The notes under the pieces were generated by a model. The model was not told where the DNA came from, made no database searches, and saw only the letters and a list, made by a program, of their open reading frames with translations. Both the position numbers and the translations under genes were made by a program. From NCBI GenBank assembly GCA_958296195.1, contig OY282455.1, positions 3,955,809 to 4,019,808 on the forward strand: a stretch of DNA of 64,000 nt, read 5' to 3'. Below are positions 31,831 to 42,565 of this stretch, piece after piece. How positions within the stretch are numbered: the first letter of the stretch is position 1; each line of letters starts with the position of its first letter. The DNA is from an uncultured Pseudomonadales bacterium (GTDB lineage Bacteria; Pseudomonadota; Gammaproteobacteria; Pseudomonadales; Azotimanducaceae).

Positions 31831-34800
31831 CTAGTCCGAATAGGGTGCGAGTCGCGAGTCTCCAGCGACGACCATGGCGTCCACGACTTCCTGCCATTTG
31901 GCCAATAGCCGCGCCTCGACGGCCGCGGAGCGCGTCTCAATAAGCCACGTTGCCAGCATGCAAGGGCCGCGGGCGACGCTGGCGGGATCGGCCAATACGA
32001 TCTTCGCCACCCATGGCAGGCCGAGGCGAACTTGGTTGTCTGGATCAAACGGGCGAACGAAGCCAATTAGCTGGTCGACGCACGTCGCGTTACCCATTGC
32101 GAGTGCCAACCACGCTTCTACTTGGTGCCGCAACTCAAGCGCAAGCGGGTCCCACCATACGATTGGATCGCCACTGACCTCACGATAGAGGTACGGCACC
32201 TCGCCCACGGGATTCGGGATGAGGGCAGCAAGAGCCATGTCGCCATAGTGTGAATCGCTAAACGGTGTGCGGCCGGACCTATGAAGGTCAAGCACATGGC
32301 GAACTAGATCGGGCCAGATGCGTTCCGCTGCCGCCGCCCTATCCGATGTTTCCTCCGCCGCCGCAGACAGGGAGCGGAGTATGCTACCCAGCAATGTGGA
32401 GTTGTCGGCATAGGCCTTGATGTACTCGTAGATGGCCGTGTTATCGCCATCTCTCGCGAGCGTCAGCAGAGCGCGTGCGCTTACGAGAGCATGAGACTCC
32501 CGGTCGTCCGCAACCCCATGCTGGTGCTCGTAGTGGAGCAAAGACCGCCGCTGTGCCGGAAGAAGGGCCAATAGCAGGTCACAGGCCTGCGCGGAGACGC
32601 AGCAGTCGGCCATGGTCGCCGGTGCGAGTGCTCGTATGGCTCCATCGAGACGAGGCACGAGGATCGAGTCGGCGGCGGCCCCTGCAAGTGACTCCGCAAG
32701 CGGTTCCCTGAGCGCGATGATGCTGCGTTGCCCGGTGTCACCGTCCCGCGGGCCGAGCACACAATAACGCATCATCTCGGCGGCTATCTGCAATCCCAAT
32801 TCATGATGACAGCGCCCCTGCTCCGTGCAAGATGCCTTCCAGACATGATCCAAGCCGCGCGCGAGATGAAGCCGGACCTCATTCGCCACGGCTCGCGCAA
32901 GGTTGACACTGGCGCGGAAGGTACGCTCGAACGTCGGTGGTCCGTCCTCTCCATCGATCAAAGCGCGAGTCTGCGCCGCCAGCGGCAGGAGCAACAATGG
33001 AAGGGTACGCGCCGCGCTGCGATCAGCACCTAGTTCGTAGAGTGTGCCCTCGAACTCCAACTCCCTTTGCCCCGCAGCGCCCTCGCCGACTCCGATCAGG
33101 GTCTCGACCACAAAGGAAAGCGCGGCGTCCGAGAGGCTGACAGCCTCCACAAGGTGCGCTTTGAGCGCAGCCGCTGCAACCAAAGCGGCCGTGTCCAATG
33201 GATTATGGAGGTGAGCCGACTGCGAATTCGCAAGGAGCTTCTTGGCGACGTTCACGTCGGCTGCCAACTCGTCTGGTCCGATGGCTGACACAGGCTGCCT
33301 TCTTACCTGGTAGCGAACAATCAATCGCATTGCCTCGTTTGCGAGTTCACTGGCTTCATTGGCATCGGCCAAAGCCCGCACGACATCATCAGGCGGCGTA
33401 GCCTGGATGTAGAAACCATCTGGACCTTTATGCGCCGTGTACCTGCCTCGATCTAGGCTACTAGCCCAAACGCGGACTGCCGCAAGTTCTTGGTCGGTTC
33501 GTCCAGGTTCTTCTTGCGTTGCTTCGAGATCGCGTTTTGAGTATAGCTGGCGACGCTTGTTATCAATCAGCGTCTCACCGAGTGTGCGCAGCACCGTGAT
33601 GCGTTCCCCACTGGCCCTAAGGACCAAGAACATCGCCGCCTCGCGGAGCGACCAGTTCCGCCGCTCGGGCGCCACAACTTCCTTGGAGTCCGCCGAGAGT
33701 GGACTGCCTTCGGATACAACTCGAGCGAACTCCAAGTGCCAGATATCAGGCTCGGTGAAGTAGGGATCCAACAGGTTGCCCGCGTCCTCAAGATGCCGCA
33801 CCAACAGCCCTACGACAAGGCCGACCATTGCCAAGTTTTCGCAGCCATCCAACATTATAGAGACTAGCGCCTGGATTGGAACCCTGTTCCCGATCACTTG
33901 GTCACAGGCTCGCTCAAGCGCCTGCAATGCGCTCATGCAAGGGTACGGGCCAACTGCGTTGCCGCGATACCAGCGCCAAACGTGGTCATCGCCGACATAG
34001 AGTTGGGGAGCGCCGGATATTCTAAGCTCGCTCTCGCATGGTCCAAAAGTGTCTTCGACATGTCGGCTCTCCCGATCCAGATCGATGAGTTTTTGTGCCC
34101 GAACACGTGCGGCGTGATTGAGCAGGCGGTTGAGTATCGCAACACCGTTATGGAATTCGGTTCGAAAGAGGGTCATGAATGGCCCGCGATACCACGCGGC
34201 CTGTGGCAGGCCTAGGCCCTCCCAAACATGATCGCGCACCCCATCCTCAAAGAAATTAAATCCATCGCCCTTATCGTCTAGGTAGTACGCTTCGGTCAGG
34301 TCCGCTAGGAGCCCGGGAGGGTCGTTGGAGAGCGCACGGCCCGTAAAAAGTTTGTCAACAGCAGGGCCGAGGTGCCGAGGTGCGTCCTTGGCAACCCGGC
34401 GTAGGATCGCCTCACCATCGTCACCAACGTCGGGGCCGAGTAGCGCGAGCAGTTCAAGGATGATCTCGTCTGTGAACTCGCGTGGTACATCAGGCCGCCG
34501 CCGGCCGTAGCCAATTGAAGAGAAGTGTGGGCTCTGGCTCTCAAGCCGGTCCACAAGCCTACGCTGCTGCTGTGTGTCTGGCTTCTGTCGGGCTTGTACC
34601 GCCGCGGCCTTATGTTCCTCAGCAAACCGATGATCTGCTGCCTCACACTCTTCCACGAGACGCTGACGAAGTTGAACACGCAACGGATCCCCTGCTCCAG
34701 TACCTACAATGACGTGGCCGCACAGCCAATCACGAAAGAGGTCCTTGGCATAATCACCTGTACGCCATGGTGCCGGGGTTTCGAGCAAGAGCGCGATGAT

Positions 34801-37017
34801 CGGCGCCACGGCGACGACATCAACGAAGCCGTCTTTGTCACGGAGCCGCTGATCGACAACACGGGCAAGCCGACGCAAACCGGCCGCATCATCAGAGAGC
34901 AACTCGGGCCATGCGTCCCGGAGGAGCGGCTCGGAATTGGCAAGCGTGAGCAAGGCTTCGCTAGGCACGTCACCCCAGCGGCTTCCATGGCCTGCGTTAA
35001 CTAACGCATCGAACGACGCCTGTTGTTCAGCAAACCGGCCCTTCAACGGTATGGACGTTTCCGGTTGCGCCAACCATGCCTGACAGGCCAATCGTGCGGC
35101 CGAAAGCGACCAACGGGGTGCTCCCGCGTTGCTGAGGCGGGAGGCTGGGTCGCCAGTGTCCAAAAGAAGGCGGGCGACTGCATAGCGGCGCACCTCGTCA
35201 TGGGCGAAATCGGGACCGATTCTGAACGGCGCCTCGCCGGGGCTGCACAACAGTCCGTCCCGACGCAAGCCGTCGAGGGCGGCGGGATCTATCTGGCTAA
35301 TGACGTGGAGGCGGTCTCCGTCGCCGAGCTCTAGCTCCGCGAGCCGCAGGAGCGCCATCGCACGAGCGTCTGGGAGCCCCCTGTCTGCCATCTCTCGTCG
35401 CCGAACAAGGCCGCGCCAAACCTCGTTCATTGCATCTGCGTCCGTCACAGGAGTGCCGGATACCTGCCCGCGAACGAGTAGATCCACCACAACCAAGCGG
35501 CGTAGCAGTTCGCGGGATCGGGGATTCGCGTCAAGTCGTCGCAACTCCGGAAAGGTCTCGACGACCTCCCTTAGCTCCGAGTCGTTGAGAGGGGCTACAA
35601 GGTGATCCGTGACGGCAGCGTTGCCGTGCTCGGTGATGGTGCGGCGTACAACTTCGCTGCTGTCGATGGACGTTACCGCGACCACTTTGACATCACTGTC
35701 TTGGGCCGCACTAACCAGATAGCGAAATGCGTCCTGCTTACCCTCAGTCGTTGCGTCCGCTCCATCGACCACGAGCACACGTTGCGGGGCGCTCATTTCA
35801 GAAAGAAGTGTCGATACAGCTTCGCCCAGCACTTCTTGGATTTCTATAGGGAGGTCGGGGACGTGGCGCAAGTTGATGCACACCACTTGCATGCGATCTC
35901 GTTCCGCATCAGCTATCTCGGCAAGACCCACCACGGCAAGTGCGCTCTTACCGACACCGGACTCCCCGCTAACGACGACGGCCTCCGCATCAGACACCAC
36001 TTCTAACAATTCCTTCGCTGCGGCGTCTCGATCCAAGCGCATAGAGCGGCCGCCATCGCCCGTGGTGATCTCGGTCTGCACGGAATCACGCGCCTGCTTA
36101 CCAAGGCTGCGGAGTCTCTCCCATCCCTGCTTGTGCCGCCGTACCGTAGCGTCGAGCAGCACATGCGAGTCGCGCCGTACCTTCATCAGGTCTATATGTG
36201 CGGCTCGTGGTGAGTAGTCGCTCGCCAGAGCAACGAGATGATCTCGAAGCTGCGACGCGACGGTCAGGTCAGCTCCCTGCACTACTGCCCTGAGGTTGTT
36301 CACCACTCCTGCCCAGTCAGTTCCATCGGGTGTCTCAAGTCGTGGCATGAGGACATTGAGCTTCGAAAGCAATCGCCAGGTGCGTTCTTGGACAACTTTC
36401 GTGTCAGCGTCCTCTACGCCAAGATCGCGGAGTGCATTCGCCACGAGCTCCTCTAGATGGCCCAGCCTGTCTCGCACGGAGGAACTGAACTTGCCCGGCG
36501 CTTGGACGAGATTGAAGAATCCACTCGGATCACTCTGGGCAGCAGCAGCATCGGCGAGCCGCGCTAGTTGCTGGGCGTGTCGTTGTGGACCCGAGACAAC
36601 AAGCCCAAACCGTTGTTCCTGCCCGTCAGGCGGCTCTTCGACAACGGCGCGGACAAACTGGCCGATCAGTTTTCGGGTGGACTCGTCGCTTTTGACGATA
36701 TTCGGTGAGCGCCGAATCCCGAGGGCTAGCAGCAGCGACGGCTTCGTCTCGCCAAGGTGAGCAGCGCTCACGACGAGATCGTCAACTGGGTGGGCGGGCG
36801 CCTGCTGGAACGCAACGCTCGTTACACAGCGCCCGTCTCCGAGTTCAGAGCCGCCATCCCCCGTGAGCAAATGGGCGAGATATTGAACGGCCACCTTCCG
36901 CTCGAAGGTCACGCCGCCGCCCCCCGTCGCGTAGGGGCTCGTGCCTTGATGCGGCAAAGCTGTACCGCTGCTGCTTGCTTTCGGACTGCTTGTGTCCCTT
37001 GGGTTGGCCTTCTTCAT
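31831..37017 (-). CDS. Giant STAND-type NTPase with nuclease-like N-terminus
   Basis: A 1728-residue protein inserted between hsdR and the methylase. The N-terminal domain starts GTSPYATGGGGVTFERKVAV and contains HPVDDLVVSA then LLLALGIRR. This spacing recalls the D...(E/Q)xK layout of the nuclease-like domains placed before ATPases in defence proteins, but the expected Lys is Arg here, so activity is uncertain. The P-loop NTPase has Walker A VVSGESGVGKSALAV (about 349-363) and Walker B QRVLVVDGADATTEGK (about 412-427). The remaining 1100 residues look like a helical repeat solenoid, the sensor part of STAND proteins. Antiviral STAND (Avs-like) proteins have this plan. The link to the R-M genes is by position, with 42 bp after hsdR and 21 bp before the methylase. 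Confidence 0.75.
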   Translation of the reverse strand: MKKANPRDTSSPKASSSGTALPHQGTSPYATGGGGVTFERKVAVQYLAHLLTGDGGSELGDGRCVTSVAFQQAPAHPVDDLVVSAAHLGETKPSLLLALGIRRSPNIVKSDESTRKLIGQFVRAVVEEPPDGQEQRFGLVVSGPQRHAQQLARLADAAAAQSDPSGFFNLVQAPGKFSSSVRDRLGHLEELVANALRDLGVEDADTKVVQERTWRLLSKLNVLMPRLETPDGTDWAGVVNNLRAVVQGADLTVASQLRDHLVALASDYSPRAAHIDLMKVRRDSHVLLDATVRRHKQGWERLRSLGKQARDSVQTEITTGDGGRSMRLDRDAAAKELLEVVSDAEAVVVSGESGVGKSALAVVGLAEIADAERDRMQVVCINLRHVPDLPIEIQEVLGEAVSTLLSEMSAPQRVLVVDGADATTEGKQDAFRYLVSAAQDSDVKVVAVTSIDSSEVVRRTITEHGNAAVTDHLVAPLNDSELREVVETFPELRRLDANPRSRELLRRLVVVDLLVRGQVSGTPVTDADAMNEVWRGLVRRREMADRGLPDARAMALLRLAELELGDGDRLHVISQIDPAALDGLRRDGLLCSPGEAPFRIGPDFAHDEVRRYAVARLLLDTGDPASRLSNAGAPRWSLSAARLACQAWLAQPETSIPLKGRFAEQQASFDALVNAGHGSRWGDVPSEALLTLANSEPLLRDAWPELLSDDAAGLRRLARVVDQRLRDKDGFVDVVAVAPIIALLLETPAPWRTGDYAKDLFRDWLCGHVIVGTGAGDPLRVQLRQRLVEECEAADHRFAEEHKAAAVQARQKPDTQQQRRLVDRLESQSPHFSSIGYGRRRPDVPREFTDEIILELLALLGPDVGDDGEAILRRVAKDAPRHLGPAVDKLFTGRALSNDPPGLLADLTEAYYLDDKGDGFNFFEDGVRDHVWEGLGLPQAAWYRGPFMTLFRTEFHNGVAILNRLLNHAARVRAQKLIDLDRESRHVEDTFGPCESELRISGAPQLYVGDDHVWRWYRGNAVGPYPCMSALQALERACDQVIGNRVPIQALVSIMLDGCENLAMVGLVVGLLVRHLEDAGNLLDPYFTEPDIWHLEFARVVSEGSPLSADSKEVVAPERRNWSLREAAMFLVLRASGERITVLRTLGETLIDNKRRQLYSKRDLEATQEEPGRTDQELAAVRVWASSLDRGRYTAHKGPDGFYIQATPPDDVVRALADANEASELANEAMRLIVRYQVRRQPVSAIGPDELAADVNVAKKLLANSQSAHLHNPLDTAALVAAAALKAHLVEAVSLSDAALSFVVETLIGVGEGAAGQRELEFEGTLYELGADRSAARTLPLLLLPLAAQTRALIDGEDGPPTFERTFRASVNLARAVANEVRLHLARGLDHVWKASCTEQGRCHHELGLQIAAEMMRYCVLGPRDGDTGQRSIIALREPLAESLAGAAADSILVPRLDGAIRALAPATMADCCVSAQACDLLLALLPAQRRSLLHYEHQHGVADDRESHALVSARALLTLARDGDNTAIYEYIKAYADNSTLLGSILRSLSAAAEETSDRAAAAERIWPDLVRHVLDLHRSGRTPFSDSHYGDMALAALIPNPVGEVPYLYREVSGDPIVWWDPLALELRHQVEAWLALAMGNATCVDQLIGFVRPFDPDNQVRLGLPWVAKIVLADPASVARGPCMLATWLIETRSAAVEARLLAKWQEVVDAMVVAGDSRLAPYSD

Positions 37018-37059
37018 TTCGTGCCATTCAGCCTACAACGACGTCGAGTAGCGCTCGCA

Positions 37060-40000
37060 TCAGTCGCCCATCTCCTCTCCCAGGCGGTCGGTCAATTCGT
37101 CGGTGACGACGACGCCACTGCGTTTCGGAAGTGGTCGGAAGCCAAGCACTGGAGGCGGCTCATCCGCCCACACCGCCGACAGTACCTCCGCCTGCTCCAG
37201 CACTGTTTCCGCCGCCTTCTCCCGCTTGTCCGGCGGATAGCCGTGCTTGTTCAGGACGCGCTTCACGGCCGCCCGCAGCTTGGCCCTGACGCTCTCACGC
37301 CTGGTCCAGTCGATGGTGACGTTCTTGCGCACCGTTCGCACCAGTTCCAAGGCGATCAAGCGCAGCGTCTCGTCGCCGAGCACTTGCACGGCGCTGTCGC
37401 TGGTCTCCAAGGCGTCGTAGAAGGCGAGCTCGTCCTTGCCGAGGCCCAACGCCTCGCCGCGCTCGTTGGCAGTTCGCATCGCACGGGCGAGGTCGATGAG
37501 TTCCTCAATGACCTGCGCGGCCTCCACGGCGCGGTTCTGGTAGCGCCCCAGCGCCTTTTCGAGCAGCTCGGCGAAGGAGCGAGCCTGCACCAGGTTCTCG
37601 CGCCGACGGGTGGTGATCTCCCCGCTCAACAGCTTGCGCAGCAGTTCCACGGCAACGTTGGGGTGCTCCATGCCACGCACCTCGGCCAAGAACTCGTCTG
37701 AGAGGATGGAGATGTCCGGTTTCGGCAAACCCGCCGCTGCGAAGATGTCCGTCACGCCCTCCGGGGCCACGGCGCGGTCGATGATCTGCCGCACGGCGTG
37801 ATCCAGTTCCTCATCGGTACGCGCCTCACCGGCGGAGCGTTTGGCGAGCGCGGCCTGCACGGCTTGGAAGAACGCCACATCGTCTCGGATAGCCATCGCT
37901 TCGTCGTGCGGCACGGCCAGTGCGAAGGCTTGGGAAAGCTCCCGCACGGCCTTCACGCAGCGATCCTTGCCTTCCTCCTGCGCCAAGATGTGCTCTTGGG
38001 CTGCTGGCAACAGAGCTAGGCGCTCCGCCGGCTTGCCGTCGGTCCACTTGCGCCAATCAAAACCGTGAAAAAGAGCGCAGCAGATTTCATGCTTCTCCTG
38101 CATCAACGCCACCGCCTCGCCTTGGTCGAGCGCCGTTTGCCCCGTGCCGCCGTTCTCGGTGTAGGTGGCGAGCGCCTGCCTGAGTTCATTCGCCAAGCCC
38201 AGATAGTCCACCACCAAGCCGCCGGGTTTGTCCTTGAACACTCGGTTGACGCGGGCGATGGCCTGCATCAAGCCGTGGCCGCGCATGGGCTTATCGACGT
38301 ACAGGGTGTGCAGGCTGGGCGCGTCAAAGCCGGTAAGCCACATGTCGCGCACGATGGCCACCTTGAAAGAATCGTCAGAGTCGCGGAAACGGCTGGCCAA
38401 CGCTTCCCGTCGCGACTTGTTGCGGATGTGCGGCTGCCAGTCCGGCGGGTCGGAAGCCGCACCGGTCATCACCACCTTCATGCAGCCCTTGTCATCGTCT
38501 TCGTGATGCCAGTCCGGGCGCAGCTTCGCCAACTGGCGATAGAGGTCTATGCAGATGCGCCGGCTCATGCAGACGATCATGGCCTTGCCGATCAACGCTT
38601 CCGTGCGGTTCTCGAAGTGCGCGACGATGTCCTTGGCGACCAACGCCAAGCGCGGCTCGGCACCGACCAGCGCTTCGAGTTGCCCCCACTTGGTTTTCAG
38701 CTTCTCCTTGCGAACCATCTCCTCGCCTTCGGTGGCTTCCTCGAAGTCCGGGTCGATGTTGGGCCGCTCGCCCTCGTCCAAGGACAGCTTGGCGAGGCGG
38801 TTTTCGTAGTAGATGGGCACGGTCGCTTTGTCTTCCACCGCGCGCTGGATGTCGTAGATGCTGATGTAGTCGCCGAACACGGCGCGGGTGTTCTTGTCGC
38901 CCGACTCCACGGGCGTGCCCGTGAAGCCAACAAAGGACGCTTGCGGCAAGGCGTCGCGCATGTGCGCGGCAAAGCCGTCGATGAAGTCGTACTGGCTGCG
39001 ATGCGCTTCGTCGGCGATCACCACGATGTTGCGCCGTTCCGACAGGACGGGATGCCGGTCGCCGCGCTCTTCCGGGAAGAACTTCTGAATCGTGGTGAAG
39101 ACCACGCCGCCGGACTGCACCGCCAGCTTTCTGCGCAGATCCGCCCGGTTCGCCGCTTGTACGGGCGGTTGCCGCAGGATGTCTTGACAGCGGGCGAACG
39201 TGCCGAAGAGCTGATCGTCCAGATCGTTCCGATCGGTGAGCACCACGATGGTGGGGTTCGCCATCGCCGGTTCGCGCACGATGCTCCCGGCGTAGAACGC
39301 CATCGTGAGGCTCTTGCCGGCACCTTGCGTATGCCATACCACGCCGATGCGCCGGTCGCCGGGGGCTCCGCCGGAACGCAGCCCGGTCTCGTAACGACCA
39401 CGCGCCTCCGCCACCTGTCTCTCGTTGTGGTCGCGGGCTTTGGCGCGCAGCGTTTCGGCAACACCCGCCCGAACGGCATGGAATTGATGGTAGCCGGCCA
39501 TCTTCTTCGCCAACCGGCCGCTGCCGTCGTCCTCGAACACGATGAAGCCGCGCAACAGCGCCAGAAACCGCCCAGGCTCGCAAGCGCCGTGCAACAACAC
39601 TTGCAACTCCGCCGTGTTGGGGTCGGCGAGCTCTTGGCCGCCTATCGTCCGCCAGGGCTTGAACCACTCGCGCCCGGCGGTGAGTGTGCCGATGCGGGCC
39701 GCCAAGCCATCCGAAACGATCAGCGCCGCGTTCATGGCGAACAAGCCGAGCAGTTCAGCCTTGTAGGTTTGCAACTGTTGCCACGCCGTCCAGATCGTCG
39801 CGTCTTCATCGACAGCGCTTTTCAGTTCGATGACGACGAGCGGTAAGCCGTTCAGGAAGAGCACCATATCCGCCCGCCGCTCCCGCTTGTTCTCCACCAC
39901 TGTGAACTGATTGACGGCCAGCCAGTTGTTGTTGGCCGGATGGTCGAAGTCCACAACTTGCGCCTGAGCGCCGCGGACACCGCCGCCGGGTTGTTGGTAT

Positions 40001-40299
40001 TCCACCGCGACGCCTTCGACGAGCAGCCGATGGAAGGCGCGGTTGCGGACTTCGAGCGTCGCGCCTTCGGGCCGCGTGAGCGCTCGGTAGGCGTCTTCCA
40101 ATGCCGGGGCGGGAAGACCGGGATTGAGCCGTTCGAGGGCATTCCGCAAGCGCCGGGGAAGGAATGCCTCGGCGTAGTCGTCCCGCTCAGCAGCGTCCGC
40201 CCCCGGTGCGATGTCCGGGCCGTAGGCCGTGGGCCAGCCAACCCCGCCCAACCACTCCAGCGTAGCGTCTTCGACCGTGGCTTCGGAAACGCCGCTCAC
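37060..40299 (-). CDS. hsdR: Type I restriction enzyme R subunit
   Basis: HsdR gives the DNA translocase and nuclease of the type I complex. Nuclease box: [19 protein letters not shown], with D144, E158 and K160 of the PD-(D/E)xK site. Helicase: Walker [16 protein letters not shown] (about 319-333), DEAH box [15 protein letters not shown] (about 425-439), motif [14 protein letters not shown], and later motifs in [20 protein letters not shown] and [20 protein letters not shown]. The C-terminal helical domain is complete. The start overlaps the hsdS stop by 4 bp. Length 1079 is standard. Confidence 0.96.
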   Translation of the reverse strand: MSGVSEATVEDATLEWLGGVGWPTAYGPDIAPGADAAERDDYAEAFLPRRLRNALERLNPGLPAPALEDAYRALTRPEGATLEVRNRAFHRLLVEGVAVEYQQPGGGVRGAQAQVVDFDHPANNNWLAVNQFTVVENKRERRADMVLFLNGLPLVVIELKSAVDEDATIWTAWQQLQTYKAELLGLFAMNAALIVSDGLAARIGTLTAGREWFKPWRTIGGQELADPNTAELQVLLHGACEPGRFLALLRGFIVFEDDGSGRLAKKMAGYHQFHAVRAGVAETLRAKARDHNERQVAEARGRYETGLRSGGAPGDRRIGVVWHTQGAGKSLTMAFYAGSIVREPAMANPTIVVLTDRNDLDDQLFGTFARCQDILRQPPVQAANRADLRRKLAVQSGGVVFTTIQKFFPEERGDRHPVLSERRNIVVIADEAHRSQYDFIDGFAAHMRDALPQASFVGFTGTPVESGDKNTRAVFGDYISIYDIQRAVEDKATVPIYYENRLAKLSLDEGERPNIDPDFEEATEGEEMVRKEKLKTKWGQLEALVGAEPRLALVAKDIVAHFENRTEALIGKAMIVCMSRRICIDLYRQLAKLRPDWHHEDDDKGCMKVVMTGAASDPPDWQPHIRNKSRREALASRFRDSDDSFKVAIVRDMWLTGFDAPSLHTLYVDKPMRGHGLMQAIARVNRVFKDKPGGLVVDYLGLANELRQALATYTENGGTGQTALDQGEAVALMQEKHEICCALFHGFDWRKWTDGKPAERLALLPAAQEHILAQEEGKDRCVKAVRELSQAFALAVPHDEAMAIRDDVAFFQAVQAALAKRSAGEARTDEELDHAVRQIIDRAVAPEGVTDIFAAAGLPKPDISILSDEFLAEVRGMEHPNVAVELLRKLLSGEITTRRRENLVQARSFAELLEKALGRYQNRAVEAAQVIEELIDLARAMRTANERGEALGLGKDELAFYDALETSDSAVQVLGDETLRLIALELVRTVRKNVTIDWTRRESVRAKLRAAVKRVLNKHGYPPDKREKAAETVLEQAEVLSAVWADEPPPVLGFRPLPKRSGVVVTDELTDRLGEEMGD

Positions 40300-41801
40300 G
40301 TTGCGGTCTCGGCGATCTTCTCCGCGTCTCGGATGCGGATTTCACCGGAGAGGAGTTTGGGGAGGAGGGTGTCGCGCAGGCCCGTCAGTTTCACCGCCTC
40401 CCTAGCGTCTAGTACAACGCGACGATACACCGGTCCTGAAAACCGGTCGAATGCGGCCATGACCTGTGCCGTCGGAACCACCACATCCAATTGTCGAAAG
40501 TTGCGTTTTGCTACTTCTAAAAACGTTGAACCGTTTGCGACCGACAAAATTTCCCGCTGGTGGAACCGACACCAGTGCAACAAGTAGAGACTCGACATGC
40601 CTCGGTTGGGTACCATTGCTATGAAGCCCTGATTCACACTCACCGGCACATCTGCAATCGCAAGGTATCCGATAGGTGCGCGTGATGACATCAGGACAGT
40701 GCCTTTGGGAAGCAAGCCAGAGGAAATCTGTCGGAGGCCTGCATCTGTTATTTTCCTCGCGGTGTTAATAAGAACATTAGTCGATAGCCTAGCGAGATCC
40801 TTCGGCGTCGCCCAACAATGCGAACCACCCTGCCAATAGTCGTCGACTTTTGTGCTCGGAGTGGAGCCCCCGAGAACTGCACAGGTTCCTCCAACGGGCT
40901 TGACCTCCCATCCGAACGGGATGTGCCCACATGAAGATGTTTGGAATCCATAGGTTCGAACAGGATCGAAGTCCACGAACCATGATTTGAACAGTGCGCT
41001 AATAGCCCCTTCCAGCGTCTCACCCATGCGACGGTTCAGTTCGATCTTGTCGTCGAACGCACCGAGGACTCGTGCGATGGCGCGTTGTTCCTCAATGGGG
41101 GGTACGGTCACCGGTAGAGCGTAGAATTCCTCGCGGCTTGTAGAAGGAATGGCAGATCCGCTGTCAAGTTTATTTATATCCTGATTGAGGAGTTCATAAT
41201 ACGCCCAGCGCGTATCAATATTTTTTTGGGGCTTTAAGTGAAAGGCAGTATCGATGACCCAGCACGGTTTAGATGAATAATGAACGCCGCGATAAGCGCC
41301 TTTCCGTCCTACAATAACTGTTGGTCCATAAGAAAGAGCATCTGAGTGATAGCCAATTTGCCCGTTGGTTCCGAATACGGGATGGGATCCCCTTAAATTT
41401 CTATAGTCACGCAGCGCTTTCCCATACTCAAGAGTTGCCAGATCGCCCCAACGACTGTCCACCCAACCACCTTTCGTATTGTGCGGTTTTTTTGCCTTTG
41501 TTAGCACCACATGGCCAGCCTCAATGCGTTTTTTGAAACTCTCTGGCACATCATCCCAAATGAACAAATCCACTCGGAATGGCAAGTTGCTTTCATCGAA
41601 CGCCTCCCGCAGTTCCGCTACTCGGGCGCCCTGCTTTGGCTCGGCGAATGCTACCAAGTCCAGATCCGACGCCGGGTGCGAGGTCCACTTGACGCGGGAG
41701 CCGTAGGCCCACACGGTGGTGTTGGGGAGGTGACGGTTCAGCAGCGCCAGCACCGTTCGGCGCTGTATGGCAGTGAGGTCGATGGCGGAGGTTACTCCCA
41801 T
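40296..41801 (-). CDS. hsdS: MNT nucleotidyltransferase fused to type I specificity subunit HsdS
   Basis: Residues 1-105 are a full MNT domain: [20 protein letters not shown] with GS at 34-35, D46 and D48 in SDLDLVAF, and the third acid D78 in [10 protein letters not shown]. From about residue 110 the text becomes an HsdS start ([20 protein letters not shown]), then target domain 1, the central conserved helix ([20 protein letters not shown]), target domain 2 and a second helix ending [12 protein letters not shown]. The frame is continuous with no stop or shift. At the junction a GTG at 41462 (residue 114) has AAAGGTGG with AGG 7 nt upstream, so a free HsdS could also be made by internal initiation. 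The gene overlaps the HEPN gene by 10 bp and hsdR by 4 bp. The MNT half would be expected to modify the HEPN partner. Confidence 0.9.
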   Translation of the reverse strand: MGVTSAIDLTAIQRRTVLALLNRHLPNTTVWAYGSRVKWTSHPASDLDLVAFAEPKQGARVAELREAFDESNLPFRVDLFIWDDVPESFKKRIEAGHVVLTKAKKPHNTKGGWVDSRWGDLATLEYGKALRDYRNLRGSHPVFGTNGQIGYHSDALSYGPTVIVGRKGAYRGVHYSSKPCWVIDTAFHLKPQKNIDTRWAYYELLNQDINKLDSGSAIPSTSREEFYALPVTVPPIEEQRAIARVLGAFDDKIELNRRMGETLEGAISALFKSWFVDFDPVRTYGFQTSSCGHIPFGWEVKPVGGTCAVLGGSTPSTKVDDYWQGGSHCWATPKDLARLSTNVLINTARKITDAGLRQISSGLLPKGTVLMSSRAPIGYLAIADVPVSVNQGFIAMVPNRGMSSLYLLHWCRFHQREILSVANGSTFLEVAKRNFRQLDVVVPTAQVMAAFDRFSGPVYRRVVLDAREAVKLTGLRDTLLPKLLSGEIRIRDAEKIAETAT

Positions 41802-42235
41802 GCGTCTCCACTCATGGTTTGGTAAAGGTCGATGGCCTCGTCAATGAAGGCGGGCACCACTTCAAGGCAGGCCTTCGCCTTCTCTACGTCATAGTCGTGG
41901 GTCGTGTCGATGCGCTTCTGGGCATACACCAACCATTGATCGATCGGCGAACGGAATAAATGGTTCTGATCCGCCAATCTGAAGATCGGTTTGGGGCTGT
42001 TGGGCACGTCTGGAAGTCCCAGCCCATTGATCAGATAGCGCCTCAACACCTTCCACAGGCAGTCGTAGCAGGTCTCGAAGCGTTGGATGACCGATTCGGT
42101 GACCGCCTCTTGGTCGAGTTGGGACCGGCGGATCCCCGCATTCTGGTAATTGGCGTATTGTTCCTGAAGTCGCTGCAGCGACAGGCGGAACTTGTCGTAA
42201 TCAATAAGGGGAAGTGGCGGCTGGCCTTCACTCAT
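41792..42235 (-). CDS. HEPN-domain protein, partner of the MNT-HsdS fusion
   Basis: A 147-residue protein of the HI0074-like group. RNase motif R108-IDTT-H113 followed by DY (KRIDTTHDYDVEKA), which is the usual MNT target tyrosine. N-terminal helix FRLSLQRLQEQYANYQNA and VIQRFETCYDCLWKVLRRYL are family-typical. The stop lies 10 bp inside the MNT-HsdS gene, so translation is coupled in the order HEPN-MNT seen in toxin-antitoxin pairs. It differs clearly from the HEPN at 30373, so the two modules were probably acquired separately or split long ago. Confidence 0.88.
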   Translation of the reverse strand: MSEGQPPLPLIDYDKFRLSLQRLQEQYANYQNAGIRRSQLDQEAVTESVIQRFETCYDCLWKVLRRYLINGLGLPDVPNSPKPIFRLADQNHLFRSPIDQWLVYAQKRIDTTHDYDVEKAKACLEVVPAFIDEAIDLYQTMSGDAWE

Positions 42236-42259
42236 CTTCGCGTCTCGGTTGCGCCGCAG

Positions 42260-42490
42260 TCAATGCGAGGCGCGCTGCAAGACCACCGCTTCCACAGTGA
42301 TCTGCCCCTTGGCGTCATCAGGATGCCCATGCACTCCTTGCCAGTCGTGCTTGCCGGTGTTGAGGACAATCCTGGTCCGTGTGATCTGCTCCGGTGCCAA
42401 GTCGTCATAACCTTCCTCGTATCCGTTTACGACCACCCGCAGGCTGCCTGGGAACCGTTGCAGAAACTCCACTAGTTCACTCACGGTCAT
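42260..42490 (-). CDS. Small hypothetical protein inside the R-M operon (76 aa)
   Basis: The sequence MTVSELVEFLQRFPGSLRVV continues VNGYEEGYDDLAPEQI and ends in VEAVVLQRASH: a short helix followed by strands, acidic in the middle. I do not recognise a named family. Proteins with this start (SELVEFLQ.FPxxLxVVVNGYE) read like small phage- or mobile-element-borne proteins. It lies 75 bp after hsdM and 24 bp before the HEPN gene, so it is part of the operon. It might regulate the system or be an inert passenger. Confidence 0.6.
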   Translation of the reverse strand: MTVSELVEFLQRFPGSLRVVVNGYEEGYDDLAPEQITRTRIVLNTGKHDWQGVHGHPDDAKGQITVEAVVLQRASH

Positions 42491-42565
42491 TTTCCTACGA
42501 TCCCTAAATCACTAGGCCGCGAAGTTTCTCGGCGACTTCTCAATGACGATGTATTGCACACTCTC

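Noticed and set aside
38065-39846. 593-codon open frame opposite hsdR
   Set aside because: Shadow of hsdR, whose motifs are all present on the minus strand.
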